A DNA stretch of 64,000 nucleotides from SVEL01 sp045125245 (GCA_045125245.1 JBGVNF010000005.1:124001-188000); one strand, 5' to 3'. Counted from the stretch's first letter, positions 45,268 to 53,624 are shown. The notes: generated from the sequence alone by a model not told the origin. Translations and numbers: made by a program.

Positions 45268-45825
45268 CTATTCTCCATTCATAATAGAACAGATTTTATC
45301 TACATAAGCAAAGCTGTCATATTTGGGAGGAGCTTCAAGGGAGTTAGCTGGTACGTCATCCTGCTTCTTCAAATCCATACTTCGCATGTAGAAATAATCT
45401 ATTTCATCAGAAAGCCATTCAAGCAATTCATGACTATCTTCCGTTATAACAGTTGTATTACATTTTGTTTCAATAGTAGGAGCCGACTCAATGAATAACT
45501 CAATATAGATATCATCAAGGTTTATCCACGAGATAATGAGTTCATTTCTATTTACTAAACGCTGTTCATTCTTATTACTTACATATGTATGAAATCTATA
45601 GTTCATATCAAACCATGGCTCTAAACCATTTTGGGTTGGTGCATACATTCTAAGAACATTATGCTTTTTACCATTGTCGTAAGTTTTATTAACATATCTA
45701 ACAACACCACTACCAGTAATGAGACTATAACGCTTAGCTATAGGTTTTATACTTTGTAACTTAGAGTTCAGAATTAATTGACATAAAGTTCTGAAACCTT
45801 TATCTAGTGTACCTACGTTACTCAT
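45268..45825 (-). CDS. Hypothetical protein (185 aa)
   Basis: Soluble alpha/beta protein, no known motif. AAAGGAGAGCTCT precedes the ATG. An 11-bp hairpin (45851-45877) lies in its leader. It overlaps the HTH gene, so the pair are coupled. Confidence 0.7.
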   Translation of the reverse strand: MSNVGTLDKGFRTLCQLILNSKLQSIKPIAKRYSLITGSGVVRYVNKTYDNGKKHNVLRMYAPTQNGLEPWFDMNYRFHTYVSNKNEQRLVNRNELIISWINLDDIYIELFIESAPTIETKCNTTVITEDSHELLEWLSDEIDYFYMRSMDLKKQDDVPANSLEAPPKYDSFAYVDKICSIMNGE

Positions 45826-45850
45826 AGAGCTCTCCTTTCTTTAACTATTC

Positions 45851-45877
45851 TTAATGTATATCCTAAATATACATTAA
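45851..45877. other. 11-bp hairpin in leader
   Basis: TTAATGTATAT and ATATACATTAA pair perfectly around a 5-nt loop, 26 nt upstream of the 45268-45825 gene. AT-rich and lacking a U-tract; it may be a regulator-binding dyad or leader hairpin. Confidence 0.45.
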
Positions 45878-45941
45878 AGTGGCATCATACCATGCATTTA
45901 CACTGGAGTCGTGTCACTTTTATTTAATTGTTTAAATCATT

Positions 45942-46430
45942 TTATTTTGTATTCTTCTTAAGCCAGAAATAGGGTAGAAATGGGAATATACTCCACCAGA
46001 AGCCTATATTAAGATACGGCTCATAATCATCAGGACTCTCACCATAGAGTAATGCAATCAATCTAGCATTATAATAACGTCCAATGAATCCAAGTACAAA
46101 AATTTGGATTACAAATTGAACTAAGCCTCCAATAAATGGTATAAGACCAATAGGGAACGTAACTAATAATACTACTGATGATAAACTATCATACAGTGAC
46201 ATTACATGGTAAGGTATCTCTTTATTAAATACTTCGATAGTATCATCGTCAGACTTCATAATATCAAGAATCTGAATACGATTAAGTACAGGTATGAATA
46301 TGTACCATTTCCATCTACACCCTAAAATAGTATGTATCTTCCACTGTGCGATATATGTAAGAACCACCAGTGTTATAATAACTGCCATAAGTAAGAATGA
46401 TAAAATTACTGTCAAAAATAAACCAGCCAT
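45942..46430 (-). CDS. Polytopic membrane protein, DUF5684-like (162 aa)
   Basis: Four hydrophobic segments: LFLTVILSFLLMAVIITLVV, a re-entrant segment with WKWYIFIPVLNRI, VVLLVTFPIGLIPFIGGL with VQFVIQIFVLGFI, and a final IGFWWSIFPFLPYFWL. The W-x-x-x-IPxxN motif resembles small membrane proteins of the DUF5684 type, whose function is not known. No ribosome site lies within 15 nt of the ATG; an AAAGG is brought close only if the 11-bp hairpin at 46440-46468 forms. Confidence 0.75.
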   Translation of the reverse strand: MAGLFLTVILSFLLMAVIITLVVLTYIAQWKIHTILGCRWKWYIFIPVLNRIQILDIMKSDDDTIEVFNKEIPYHVMSLYDSLSSVVLLVTFPIGLIPFIGGLVQFVIQIFVLGFIGRYYNARLIALLYGESPDDYEPYLNIGFWWSIFPFLPYFWLKKNTK

Positions 46431-46439
46431 ATTTTGTAC

Positions 46440-46468
46440 TGGAGGCTATGTATAAGTCATAGCCTCCA
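46440..46468 (-). promoter_or_regulatory. 11-bp hairpin between PspA gene and next start
   Basis: TGGAGGCTATG pairs with CATAGCCTCCA around a 7-nt loop. It has no U-tract on the minus strand. Folding places AAAGG (just upstream) 9 nt from the ATG at 46430 and hides a GGAGG inside the stem. It could be a terminator for the PspA gene or a structured ribosome-binding region. Confidence 0.5.
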
Positions 46469-46481
46469 CCTTTCTTATTTA

Positions 46482-47162
46482 CTAAAGGCCTAATCTAGCC
46501 TTCATAGCCACCATCTCATCATTTACAGATGCTGATGTGCCGGAACTGTATTTACCTACTAAGTCATCGTCAGCTGACTCTGCTTCATTAAGCTCAGCTT
46601 CTGCCATAGCGGCATCAAGACGTTCATTAGCTTTTCTTTCATACTTAGCAAAAGAATCATTCTGTGCAACTGAAGATGCACGGCTAAGCATTTCATTCAT
46701 ACCTTCCTGAGCATTAGCCAGTTTGGTAGTTGTTTTAATTGTATCCTTTCTGGATTCGAGGTCTTTGATACGTGCAACGATTTCGTTGTATGCATCAACC
46801 ATCTTCTGCTCATTAGCAGATGCAATCTGATAATTCTTTTCAGCCTGTGCTAAGTTAGCTTCAGCCTTCTGTTTCATTTCGATAAGTTTTGCTGCGTCTG
46901 TCTCATTTCCTGCTTTAAGAGCATTCTCTGCAGCTGTCGTCTTTCTTGCAATATCTTCTTTGATTGCATCAAGGTCACGTTTAGCCTGTTTAGATAAAGC
47001 CTTAACCTCTGCAGTATCCTGTTTGATTTCAGCAGCGTCTGACTTGTAATCACGTAAAAGCTGCTCAATCATCTTTTCTGGGTCTTCTGCTTTATCCAGC
47101 AGGTCATTAATGTTTGCTTCCAAAATCTTCGGAATGCGTCTCAGTGTGTCCATGAATCCCAT
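46482..47162 (-). CDS. PspA/IM30 family protein (226 aa)
   Basis: Long coiled-coil protein of the ESCRT-III-like PspA/Vipp1/IM30 family, which coats and stabilises the inner face of the membrane under envelope stress. The family start is present (MGFMDTLRRIPKILEANIND, then LLDKAEDPEKMIEQLLRDY) and the length is typical. The C-terminus SADDDLVGKYS shares a DDLVxKY motif with the end of the TPM protein encoded just upstream. AAGGAGGATAAG precedes the ATG. High GC and regular codons suggest strong expression. Confidence 0.92.
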   Translation of the reverse strand: MGFMDTLRRIPKILEANINDLLDKAEDPEKMIEQLLRDYKSDAAEIKQDTAEVKALSKQAKRDLDAIKEDIARKTTAAENALKAGNETDAAKLIEMKQKAEANLAQAEKNYQIASANEQKMVDAYNEIVARIKDLESRKDTIKTTTKLANAQEGMNEMLSRASSVAQNDSFAKYERKANERLDAAMAEAELNEAESADDDLVGKYSSGTSASVNDEMVAMKARLGL

Positions 47163-47175
47163 AGACTTATCCTCC

Positions 47176-48198
47176 TTAATTATATTTATTTACTAAATCA
47201 TCTTCACTTGAAGACGATAGAGCCTCAATGTCTGCGTTAAGAATACGAGCTGTTTCCTCAGCCTCTTCTTTCTTACGCTTATGTTTAGCTTTCACTAAAA
47301 TAACGATTGTTACTCCAACTGTAATAACGATTACAGCTGCGATACCAATAAACATAACATCAAATCCTGTCGTGGATTTCTCCATGATAGAATCTGCTGT
47401 CTTTTTATAGATTGCGGCGAACATCTCATCTTCTTCACCGGAATCATAAGTACTACCATACCAGTAATAATCAAGCCATTGCCAGAATATATTAAGAGCA
47501 TCTTCATCCATAATACTCATAGCATTCATACCAGTGCACCATGTATCATAACCATCTACATCAGACATAGGTGCTGAATCGTAATACACATATAAGAAGA
47601 TGTCTTCTCTGTCTCCAAACATCTCATTATATAATTTTACTGTATTATCCTCTTTCTGTACATCTGTCATACCGGGTTCATACTCATGTAAGATAATAAC
47701 TGGTTGAACACCCGTCTTATCATAGAAATACTTCATGCCATCTCGTGTTGTGCTTGTAGAGTGAATCCAGTCAATTTCATCATAAACACAATCATTCATA
47801 AAGTTATAACCAGATACAATCTTCGTTCTGTTTTTGTTATTGGTAATACTCGGCCCAGAATTAGCAATCATACTAACACCAACTGCAAGAGCAATAAGTA
47901 TAGCTATTACTACTATTACTTTCATAAATCCACTATGCGAACTAGGTGCTCCGTAGTAAGCATCTGGATTACTAGCATACCGTCTTGTATAAGTTCTGCT
48001 GACAGGCATTCCTACATATGTATTAGTTCTTGCACTTCTGTAATATGATGAGCCTCCGAATGATGAACCACCAGAACGTCCACTACTAAATGACGAACCA
48101 CCACTTCTACCACTTGAACGACTACGTCCTCCTGACGAACGACTTCTACTTCCACCACCCGATGAGCGACCTACACCACCACCGCCTCTTCTTCCCAT
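47176..48198 (-). CDS. TPM-domain membrane protein (340 aa)
   Basis: An unusual N-terminus of about 75 residues is nearly all Gly, Ser and Arg (SSGGRSRSSGRSGGSS), then a membrane helix (MKVIVVIAILIALAVGVSMI), an exported TPM-like domain (TGVQPVIILHEYEPGM and REDIFLYVYYDSA), a second helix (FIGIAAVIVITVGVTIVILV) and a basic cytoplasmic tail ending EDDLVNKYN. TPM proteins commonly accompany PspA-type genes, as here. The DDLVxKY motif in both suggests a shared contact. GAGAGGAAATAAG precedes the ATG. Confidence 0.82.
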   Translation of the reverse strand: MGRRGGGGVGRSSGGGSRSRSSGGRSRSSGRSGGSSFSSGRSGGSSFGGSSYYRSARTNTYVGMPVSRTYTRRYASNPDAYYGAPSSHSGFMKVIVVIAILIALAVGVSMIANSGPSITNNKNRTKIVSGYNFMNDCVYDEIDWIHSTSTTRDGMKYFYDKTGVQPVIILHEYEPGMTDVQKEDNTVKLYNEMFGDREDIFLYVYYDSAPMSDVDGYDTWCTGMNAMSIMDEDALNIFWQWLDYYWYGSTYDSGEEDEMFAAIYKKTADSIMEKSTTGFDVMFIGIAAVIVITVGVTIVILVKAKHKRKKEEAEETARILNADIEALSSSSEDDLVNKYN

Positions 48199-48392
48199 AA
48201 ACTTATTTCCTCTCTTCTATAAACACTTTATATAACCGAATATCCTGTCGGTATTCAAGGGCCCCAGATACCCTTAAACACCGCCTATTTTGACCAATTC
48301 TGAAATCATCGCACTACTCTGAGAAAGGAGGTCCCATAAATGAAAATTCATTCCTGACCATTTATATACATACGTCTGGGTTGTACATATAA
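48199..48392 (-). other. Gene-free stretch with hairpins and an anti-SD-like sequence
   Basis: 194 nt without a gene. Hairpins at 48235-48252 (ACCGA/TCGGT) and 48257-48275 (AAGGG/CCCTT). The minus strand at 48322-48332 reads ACCTCCTTTCT, identical to the 3' tail typical of Firmicutes 16S rRNA. On the plus strand this is a ribosome site before a five-codon frame (48340-48357), probably meaningless. Confidence 0.4.
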
Positions 48393-48629
48393 CTAATTCG
48401 TAGCAGCGTCCTTAATAGAACCAGCTGTGTCCTTAATTGCGTCCTGAACATCTTCGTCAGTAGCAACATCTTTAACTTTATTCAACGCGTCCTTACCTGT
48501 TTCCTTTAATGCATCAATTTCTTCATCCGATGCTTCGAATACAGTTTCACCGTTAACAGATACGTTACATCCTGTAAGCGTTGATAGCAATAGCATTCCT
48601 ATGCATAAGATAGTGATAAACTTTTTCAT
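48393..48629 (-). CDS. Small lipoprotein (78 aa)
   Basis: Signal MKKFITILCIGMLLLSTLTGC with lipobox LTGC (Cys21). The mature 58 residues are acidic and helical (KETGKDALNKVKDVATDEDV), a repeat-like amphipathic helix. GGAGGACTAGTT precedes the ATG. It is upstream of the TPM/PspA pair and may be part of the same envelope-stress group. Confidence 0.85.
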   Translation of the reverse strand: MKKFITILCIGMLLLSTLTGCNVSVNGETVFEASDEEIDALKETGKDALNKVKDVATDEDVQDAIKDTAGSIKDAATN

Positions 48630-48646
48630 AACTAGTCCTCCGACAT

Positions 48647-48985
48647 CTATCTGAAATGTTTATTAAGCTGCTTACACCAAACAGGTCTTGTAGAAATCTT
48701 TTCCAATCCAGATAACTTCTTAACCTCTTCAGCAACAGACGCATTCTTAAGAAACTCAACAAATTCCAATGCAAGTTTGTCTGCCGTGTAGCCTTCTTTA
48801 ATCTTCTTTCCAATCGTAATAGAATGAGTAGAAGTATGATATGTAACTAAGCCAATGTCAGCTCCAACCTTATCTTCCTGTTCATCGTACTCCTTAAAGA
48901 AGACCTTAACGTGTGTACCTGTCTTGTCAGTTATAGCCGAAATTTGAGCTGCAAGATTCAGGTGTGTTAAATTAGTAGATTTCAT
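48647..48985 (-). CDS. Hypothetical protein (112 aa)
   Basis: Small soluble alpha/beta protein. The start is ATG 48985, with AAAGGAGGAAAC before it; the frame is open further upstream but runs into the structured non-coding region. First gene downstream of the large RNA candidate. Family not recognised. Confidence 0.75.
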   Translation of the reverse strand: MKSTNLTHLNLAAQISAITDKTGTHVKVFFKEYDEQEDKVGADIGLVTYHTSTHSITIGKKIKEGYTADKLALEFVEFLKNASVAEEVKKLSGLEKISTRPVWCKQLNKHFR

Positions 48986-49041
48986 TTTGTTTCCTCCTTT
49001 TATAGAAACTTTAGATTTGTAAATATGTGGTGTGGTTCCAC

Positions 49042-49640
49042 CCTCAGCACCTCGCAAGTAACTGAGGTATCAGTACACACCTATTATATGACGCATCATA
49101 TAATATTACTGGTTGGCTCGTCAGCCAACACATTTAATGGGTTTGCTCTAACAACCACAGCTCCGTCCTAGCACATAGCAAATATCAAGAGTGCTTGCGA
49201 GCACTTGATAAAGCTATTACGAAGTTCACCCTTGGATAGCTTCTTATTAACGTATAAGCAACGGCACACGTTTAAGAGTTCTGGTCTGTGCTATCTCGTA
49301 CTCCAGCAATTTAATTCCACCTAAGCAAAATCTACAGCGGATGTTTATTATTCCGCAATTATACATAAACTACTCACATACTTATTCTCACGGATCGAAA
49401 CCGACTTTTGTCATTATGCCCTCGGTATATGTAACCTAGTGTTGCACACTCAATCACTCTGAGTCAGGAGAGCGTCTCCTTATTGCTATCTTATATAATT
49501 ATCTGCAGGCTTATATAAGTTGATATTGGTGAGTGCTTTTGACTTCTAGGTTATTCCCACAATGTGACATTCCTATTTAGTACTGGTATGTTACAGCACC
49601 TAACCTTTATAAACACACATAAGTGTATCTACCATTTTTC
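49042..49640 (-). ncRNA. Large structured RNA candidate (about 600 nt)
   Basis: The 671 nt between 48985 and 49657 contain no credible gene but many helices: 49042-49067 (CCTCAG/CTGAGG), 49083-49104 (9 bp), 49113-49128 (6 bp), 49183-49210 (6+4 bp), 49211-49242 (7 bp), 49264-49291 (5 bp), 49337-49356 (5 bp), 49466-49480 (6 bp), 49490-49519 (9 bp), and a long-range 8-bp helix TAACCTAG/CTAGGTTA joining 49432-49439 to 49546-49553. Size, density of helices and setting in a large mobile element recall the ornate RNAs ROOL and GOLLD. Strand is inferred from the neighbouring genes. I cannot match the sequence to any RNA family. Confidence 0.6.
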
Positions 49641-49656
49641 CAACTCGAAGCAGCTT

Positions 49657-50019
49657 TTAATTCATGCTCCCTTTATGTTCTAAAATAACATAAGTATCAT
49701 CAATAAATATATCATAATTATTTAGTATAATCTCGTTTCTGTCGTCTATTAATTCACCATCTAAATAAATAACTGCTCCTTCTTCTATCATATATTGGGC
49801 AACTCTTTGTACTTGCTGCCTTCTTATATTTCTTTCTTGCTCAACATCATATTGTATATACATCCACATTCCAACAAAAAGAATTACAGAAGCTATGATT
49901 GCTAAATAATTAGTAGGTTCCCCACGACATATTTTTATATATACTGCTGTTACATAAAGAATTATAGCAATACTAACGCACAAAATACAAAGTAATAAAA
50001 GTGATTCTTGTTGGTTCAT
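49657..50019 (-). CDS. Two-helix membrane protein (120 aa)
   Basis: Two N-terminal membrane helices (LLLLCILCVSIAIILYVTAV and YLAIIASVILFVGMWMYI), then a basic helix and a small beta domain (EGAVIYLDGELIDDRNEIIL). AAAGGTAATAGG precedes the ATG. It lies immediately upstream of the large RNA candidate. Family not recognised. Confidence 0.75.
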   Translation of the reverse strand: MNQQESLLLLCILCVSIAIILYVTAVYIKICRGEPTNYLAIIASVILFVGMWMYIQYDVEQERNIRRQQVQRVAQYMIEEGAVIYLDGELIDDRNEIILNNYDIFIDDTYVILEHKGSMN

Positions 50020-50080
50020 AACCTATTACCTTTCTTGTTTCAATGTATTAGTTACATACATGATAAATCAAGCGTATAAC

Positions 50081-50836
50081 CTATTTTCCGACCATTTCGG
50101 CGATTGCTTTCATTGCCAAATTGTCAATATCATTATTTGACTTAGGACTTTTTATATGAGATGCAATTACTTTCAAATCCTTCGTTTTGTAACACCTCTC
50201 ATAGTTCTCAAGGATATTCTTAATATCCTCAGTTGTTTTAATCCCTTTAGATTTTATATCTTCGAGAACTATATGTAAAGCCTCATAACCTGAACTGTCA
50301 GAAACCTCTTCAATTAAATCAAACCATGTTTTAACAAGTACTGATGCCTCTTCTTGCTCTAGATACTTCGTTGTAAACATATTTGTTTGTGATACACGTA
50401 ATGTTGTATACAATGCATCAATAATATTGTAATCATAATCTACATATGATAATACAAGCTTCTGACTGTATGGATTGTAGTTAGATTGCATAATAATGTT
50501 TCTTTTAACTCTATCATGGATATCTACGTGGATATCATCATTACAAATGTATGTCTCAACCAAGACTGTATCATAAGCCTTAATCCATCTACCATTACTT
50601 GGTTTTTCAACTGTAATAGTAACCTGATGAATATACTTTAATAATTCCCTAAGACAAACCTGAATACTCCACATATCTAAATGACCAGAGTCTAAGATAG
50701 GATTAAAAGATTCCTGCCGATATACAAACTCAGAACCACTTACCCTTCTAAATAAAACAGCTTTACCGTCATTATAGAATGCCTCAAAACTATAACACGT
50801 AGCAATAAAATCTTTTAATTCTCCATGAGGTTGCAT
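50081..50836 (-). CDS. Hypothetical protein, C-terminal MVGK motif (251 aa)
   Basis: Soluble mixed protein, beta-rich first two thirds and helical end. The last residues NLAMKAIAEMVGK match the end of the next gene upstream (FMRAINAMVGK) and the N-termini of three other proteins. Both also share a helical region with DIKSKG/DIQEGK-type segments and similar size, so 50081 and 50941 are probably distant paralogues. Start 4 nt after the stop of the 31-codon gene at 50840. Confidence 0.75.
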   Translation of the reverse strand: MQPHGELKDFIATCYSFEAFYNDGKAVLFRRVSGSEFVYRQESFNPILDSGHLDMWSIQVCLRELLKYIHQVTITVEKPSNGRWIKAYDTVLVETYICNDDIHVDIHDRVKRNIIMQSNYNPYSQKLVLSYVDYDYNIIDALYTTLRVSQTNMFTTKYLEQEEASVLVKTWFDLIEEVSDSSGYEALHIVLEDIKSKGIKTTEDIKNILENYERCYKTKDLKVIASHIKSPKSNNDIDNLAMKAIAEMVGK

Positions 50837-50839
50837 TAC

Positions 50840-50935
50840 CTAATACTTATCGATATCTGTAATAGAGTAATCAGAACCTAACGGTTTAATTACAATCTTA
50901 CCATCTACTGGATAAGCATAAATATAATCAAACAT
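50840..50935 (-). CDS. Very small protein between two paralogues (31 aa)
   Basis: ATG at 50935, 5 nt after the previous stop and preceded by GTAGGAT; reads MFDYIYAYPVDGKIVIKPLG and ends SDYSITDIDKY, TAG at 50840, 3 nt before the next ATG. It fits the otherwise unexplained 104-nt gap exactly, and such coupling supports translation. Function unknown. Confidence 0.5.
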   Translation of the reverse strand: MFDYIYAYPVDGKIVIKPLGSDYSITDIDKY

Positions 50936-50940
50936 ATATC

Positions 50941-51777
50941 CTACTTTCCGACCATCGCATTAATTGCTCTCATAAATCCAGACTCTGTCTTCTTAGACTT
51001 ACCTTCCTGAATGTCATGAGCAATTATAACGAAGTCATTACTATTAGAGATTTCTCTCAATCGCTTAAGTTCCTTACAAACTTTATCTACATTATCACAA
51101 CCCATTTCTTTAAGATGTTTTGTAATAATACAAGCTGCATCTTCATCACCAGGTAACTTAATATCGTTTCCAAGCTGATGTTCAATAAATTTAAACATCT
51201 CCTCGTGAGTAGGCAGTAAACTATTCATGTTAGAAGTTTCAACTAAGTAGTCAAATACTCCACAATTTTCTTTGAATTCTTCTATTAAGATAGATTCGCC
51301 TATCGTATAAATATTAGCGAGAACTATATCACCATTCTTTATTATAATAGCATCTGCATGTTTGTTATCCTGATGTCTTTCAACAAGAGTAACGTATACT
51401 CTACCATATCTCCACGAGTAAGTAGGGTTTTCTTTGTCACCACCTGCAACACCATTGTCTCTCAAATCATTAACTAATCGAGACATAATGTCTCTGCTCT
51501 TAGGAAAAAGATTATGTATATCAATGAGGTTATCATCAATGCTTGCAATGACTCCTGTTGACTCGAATGTATATTGACCTACTTTCTTTAAGATAATACA
51601 TTCTCCAGCACAAACAGCCTGTAAATGTAAAGAAGCAAACTCCTCTAAAGTACATTCTCTGTTGTACTTCTGATATACATGATAATCTTTAATATTATCT
51701 GATACTGTATCCTCTTTTAAGATATCTCTTATAACATGCCGATTACCATCAACATATAAGGCGTAATACTCTGTCAT
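50941..51777 (-). CDS. Hypothetical protein, C-terminal MVGK motif (278 aa)
   Basis: Soluble protein with a beta-rich N-terminal half and helical C-terminal half, ending SGFMRAINAMVGK. Probable paralogue of 50081-50836. AAGGAGGGTATT precedes the ATG. Family not recognised; the shared terminal motif with 8714, 60081 and 61235 suggests a common partner. Confidence 0.75.
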   Translation of the reverse strand: MTEYYALYVDGNRHVIRDILKEDTVSDNIKDYHVYQKYNRECTLEEFASLHLQAVCAGECIILKKVGQYTFESTGVIASIDDNLIDIHNLFPKSRDIMSRLVNDLRDNGVAGGDKENPTYSWRYGRVYVTLVERHQDNKHADAIIIKNGDIVLANIYTIGESILIEEFKENCGVFDYLVETSNMNSLLPTHEEMFKFIEHQLGNDIKLPGDEDAACIITKHLKEMGCDNVDKVCKELKRLREISNSNDFVIIAHDIQEGKSKKTESGFMRAINAMVGK

Positions 51778-51788
51778 AATACCCTCCT

Positions 51789-52175
51789 TTAAGCAAATAC
51801 TGCTAATAACAGTAACACGAATAATATCGAAATAACAGCAATAGGAAATATAATATCTCCTATATTTCTCTTTACCTGAAACTCACTTGGATTATTTGGA
51901 TTTACATACAGTACAATATTATTACCTTCTTTTAATGTAGGTATATCAAGACCTATATGGATATCTTTATACTCAATACCGTTATATGTATATGTAGCAT
52001 AAACCTTCCAAGTCTGATGAACATCAACACTGTTATCATATGCATGTGTTGTTTGTTGTGAATCAACTCTAGTAACAGTACTTATACACTTATCCCAATT
52101 ATATGTAACTAATACATAGAGAAAATAATCCTTACATACACCTAATAATACTATTAGTAAAACTGAAAACCGCAT
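51789..52175 (-). CDS. DUF3592-like membrane protein (128 aa)
   Basis: Two membrane helices (FSVLLIVLLGVC at the start, IIFPIAVISILFVLLLLAVF at the end) enclose a beta domain with YTYNGIEYKD and NIVLYVNPNNPSEFQV, the pattern of DUF3592 proteins. Start uncertain: ATG 52175 has only a weak site, while AAGGAG at 52206-52211 is placed for ATG 52198, which opens a 14-codon frame (52154-52198) overlapping this start. The short frame may act as a leader. Paralogue at 54899-55309. Confidence 0.72.
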   Translation of the reverse strand: MRFSVLLIVLLGVCKDYFLYVLVTYNWDKCISTVTRVDSQQTTHAYDNSVDVHQTWKVYATYTYNGIEYKDIHIGLDIPTLKEGNNIVLYVNPNNPSEFQVKRNIGDIIFPIAVISILFVLLLLAVFA

Positions 52176-52247
52176 ATAGCAAAACCTATATTTGACATGA
52201 TACAACTCCTTATATCTATAATATAAATCCTAATTATACTTACAATT

Positions 52248-52273
52248 GAAGTACCGTTATATAACGGTACTTC
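52248..52273 (-). terminator. 26-nt perfect palindrome after a stop codon
   Basis: GAAGTACCGTTAT and its exact complement, 13 nt beyond the stop of the 52287-52799 gene. Forms an 11-bp stem with an AUAU loop; no U-tract. Probable 3'-end hairpin. Confidence 0.55.
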
Positions 52274-52286
52274 TATCTAAGCATAA

Positions 52287-52799
52287 TTATTCAAGTGTTA
52301 TTTTCCATTTTACGTTTGCTGACCACATACCTGCAGACAGTTTAGAGTATCTAGTTAATTCGACTTCAATATCAACACCTTCATGAAGTAAATCACCATA
52401 ACCAAAACGTGTTCTACTTAAATCAACATCAACAGGAACATGAGATTTAATACCGCCTTCATCAACTAAGTCAACAAAACAGCCATCAGAAATAGAGCCA
52501 TCAGACTGTAATAATTCTGTATATTCTGCAATAGGTTCTATAACTAATTCATGTTCACCTGCAATATCACCTACTGCATGAATTGTGCTATACACTTTAC
52601 CTTCTGCATTAAATGAAGTACAGTCAATTGATGTAGGCACTGTGACTGTAAACCATTCGTCAACATCTCCTGTTAAATCTGTAGACATCTGTCCTGATGT
52701 CTGATTCTCAAAAGTCTGTGATGTCTCTGCTGCAAATACTGATAATGACATTGAGCAGAATAAGCAACCAACAAGTAATACGGTTAATAATTTTTTCAT
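52287..52799 (-). CDS. Secreted beta-rich surface protein (170 aa)
   Basis: Sec signal MKKLLTVLLVGCLFCSMSLS then VFAAE. The mature domain has TVTVPTSIDCTSF, a GDIAGEHELVIEP stretch, and LSAGMWSANVKWKITLE at the end. The same three landmarks occur in 58644-59195 (FTVCVPKRI, DIAADQKIVVEP, TAGSWSGKFTLRIALE) and in the first 150 residues of 56663-58633. This looks like a shared beta-sandwich domain, perhaps a fibre subunit. It overlaps by 4 nt the gene of a membrane protein (52796) and forms cassette 1 with it. Confidence 0.83.
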   Translation of the reverse strand: MKKLLTVLLVGCLFCSMSLSVFAAETSQTFENQTSGQMSTDLTGDVDEWFTVTVPTSIDCTSFNAEGKVYSTIHAVGDIAGEHELVIEPIAEYTELLQSDGSISDGCFVDLVDEGGIKSHVPVDVDLSRTRFGYGDLLHEGVDIEVELTRYSKLSAGMWSANVKWKITLE

Positions 52800-53602
52800 T
52801 GTCTTCTCACCTCTATATTATCTACTGTGACGCTACAACAAGCTTCTTGTGTATCCATCGTATATCCCGTTAATGTAAAAGACAGGTTCAGAGTATCACT
52901 GACCATATAAGGACTACAATCCCAATTAGTTGCATTTCCCGGTTCTATCAATCCTGTATCGTCCAATAATATATTCCCTGTGTCAGCGTCTATAACACAG
53001 TAAGAAACGTAATATGGATTTTTCTCATCATTAAGTAGTGGTATTGTTTTGTTATTTTCATCCACCCAATAAACCTTCTTAGCTGTAACAACCATATTTG
53101 GCGGCTGTTCTACTTCTGGCTTATAAAAACCATCAAATACCTCTTGGTCAGCCATAACAGGTTCTTTCATAACAATATTCATGGTTTCCTCATCTTTATG
53201 AATTATATTAACTTTAATAATGGATACTATTATTAAAGTTAATATAATTCCTACTAAGAACCAGAATATAGGAAATGGTATAATACTTTTGGTGATACCT
53301 ATTACTAAGTCTTCACCTACATATACAAAACCTTTGTTGACTTTAAATAAACCTTTCTTTTCTCTTACTCTGAAAATATTGTTTTCATCTAAAGCCAAAC
53401 AGTAAACATCATCTGTTTCAGGTTTATCTTTAGGACAAAGAAATCCTACAATATCACAATCTTTAGGAAGTTGTTTCTTCTTAAAATAAGGTATCTCTAC
53501 AGAATCATTAATTTTGTAATACTTAGGTTCTTCGTCGTTACATACTTGTGGTTCGAGGATATAGATATCTGTATCCTCAGCAATCTGTGTTTTTGTCTCC
53601 AT
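52796..53602 (-). CDS. Single-pass membrane protein with external beta domain (268 aa)
   Basis: Cytoplasmic N-terminal 100 residues, one membrane helix (FPIFWFLVGIILTLIIVSII) and an external domain with YYVSYCVIDADTGNILLDDT then GLIEPGNATNW. Paralogue of 59205-60017, which has the same topology and YFTYEVILEETGEVILEETG, GLIQPGTALPW at the same place. Each paralogue is followed directly by a secreted beta-rich protein gene, so membrane protein and secreted protein probably work together (export, anchoring or sensing). AGAGGTTTAATTT precedes the ATG. Confidence 0.82.
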   Translation of the reverse strand: METKTQIAEDTDIYILEPQVCNDEEPKYYKINDSVEIPYFKKKQLPKDCDIVGFLCPKDKPETDDVYCLALDENNIFRVREKKGLFKVNKGFVYVGEDLVIGITKSIIPFPIFWFLVGIILTLIIVSIIKVNIIHKDEETMNIVMKEPVMADQEVFDGFYKPEVEQPPNMVVTAKKVYWVDENNKTIPLLNDEKNPYYVSYCVIDADTGNILLDDTGLIEPGNATNWDCSPYMVSDTLNLSFTLTGYTMDTQEACCSVTVDNIEVRRQ

Positions 53603-53624
53603 AAATTAAACCTCTTATAATTCT

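Noticed and set aside
48340..48357. Plus-strand five-codon gene with a strong ribosome site
   Set aside because: Too short, opposite to all neighbours; the apparent ribosome site is better seen as a minus-strand anti-SD sequence, if it means anything.
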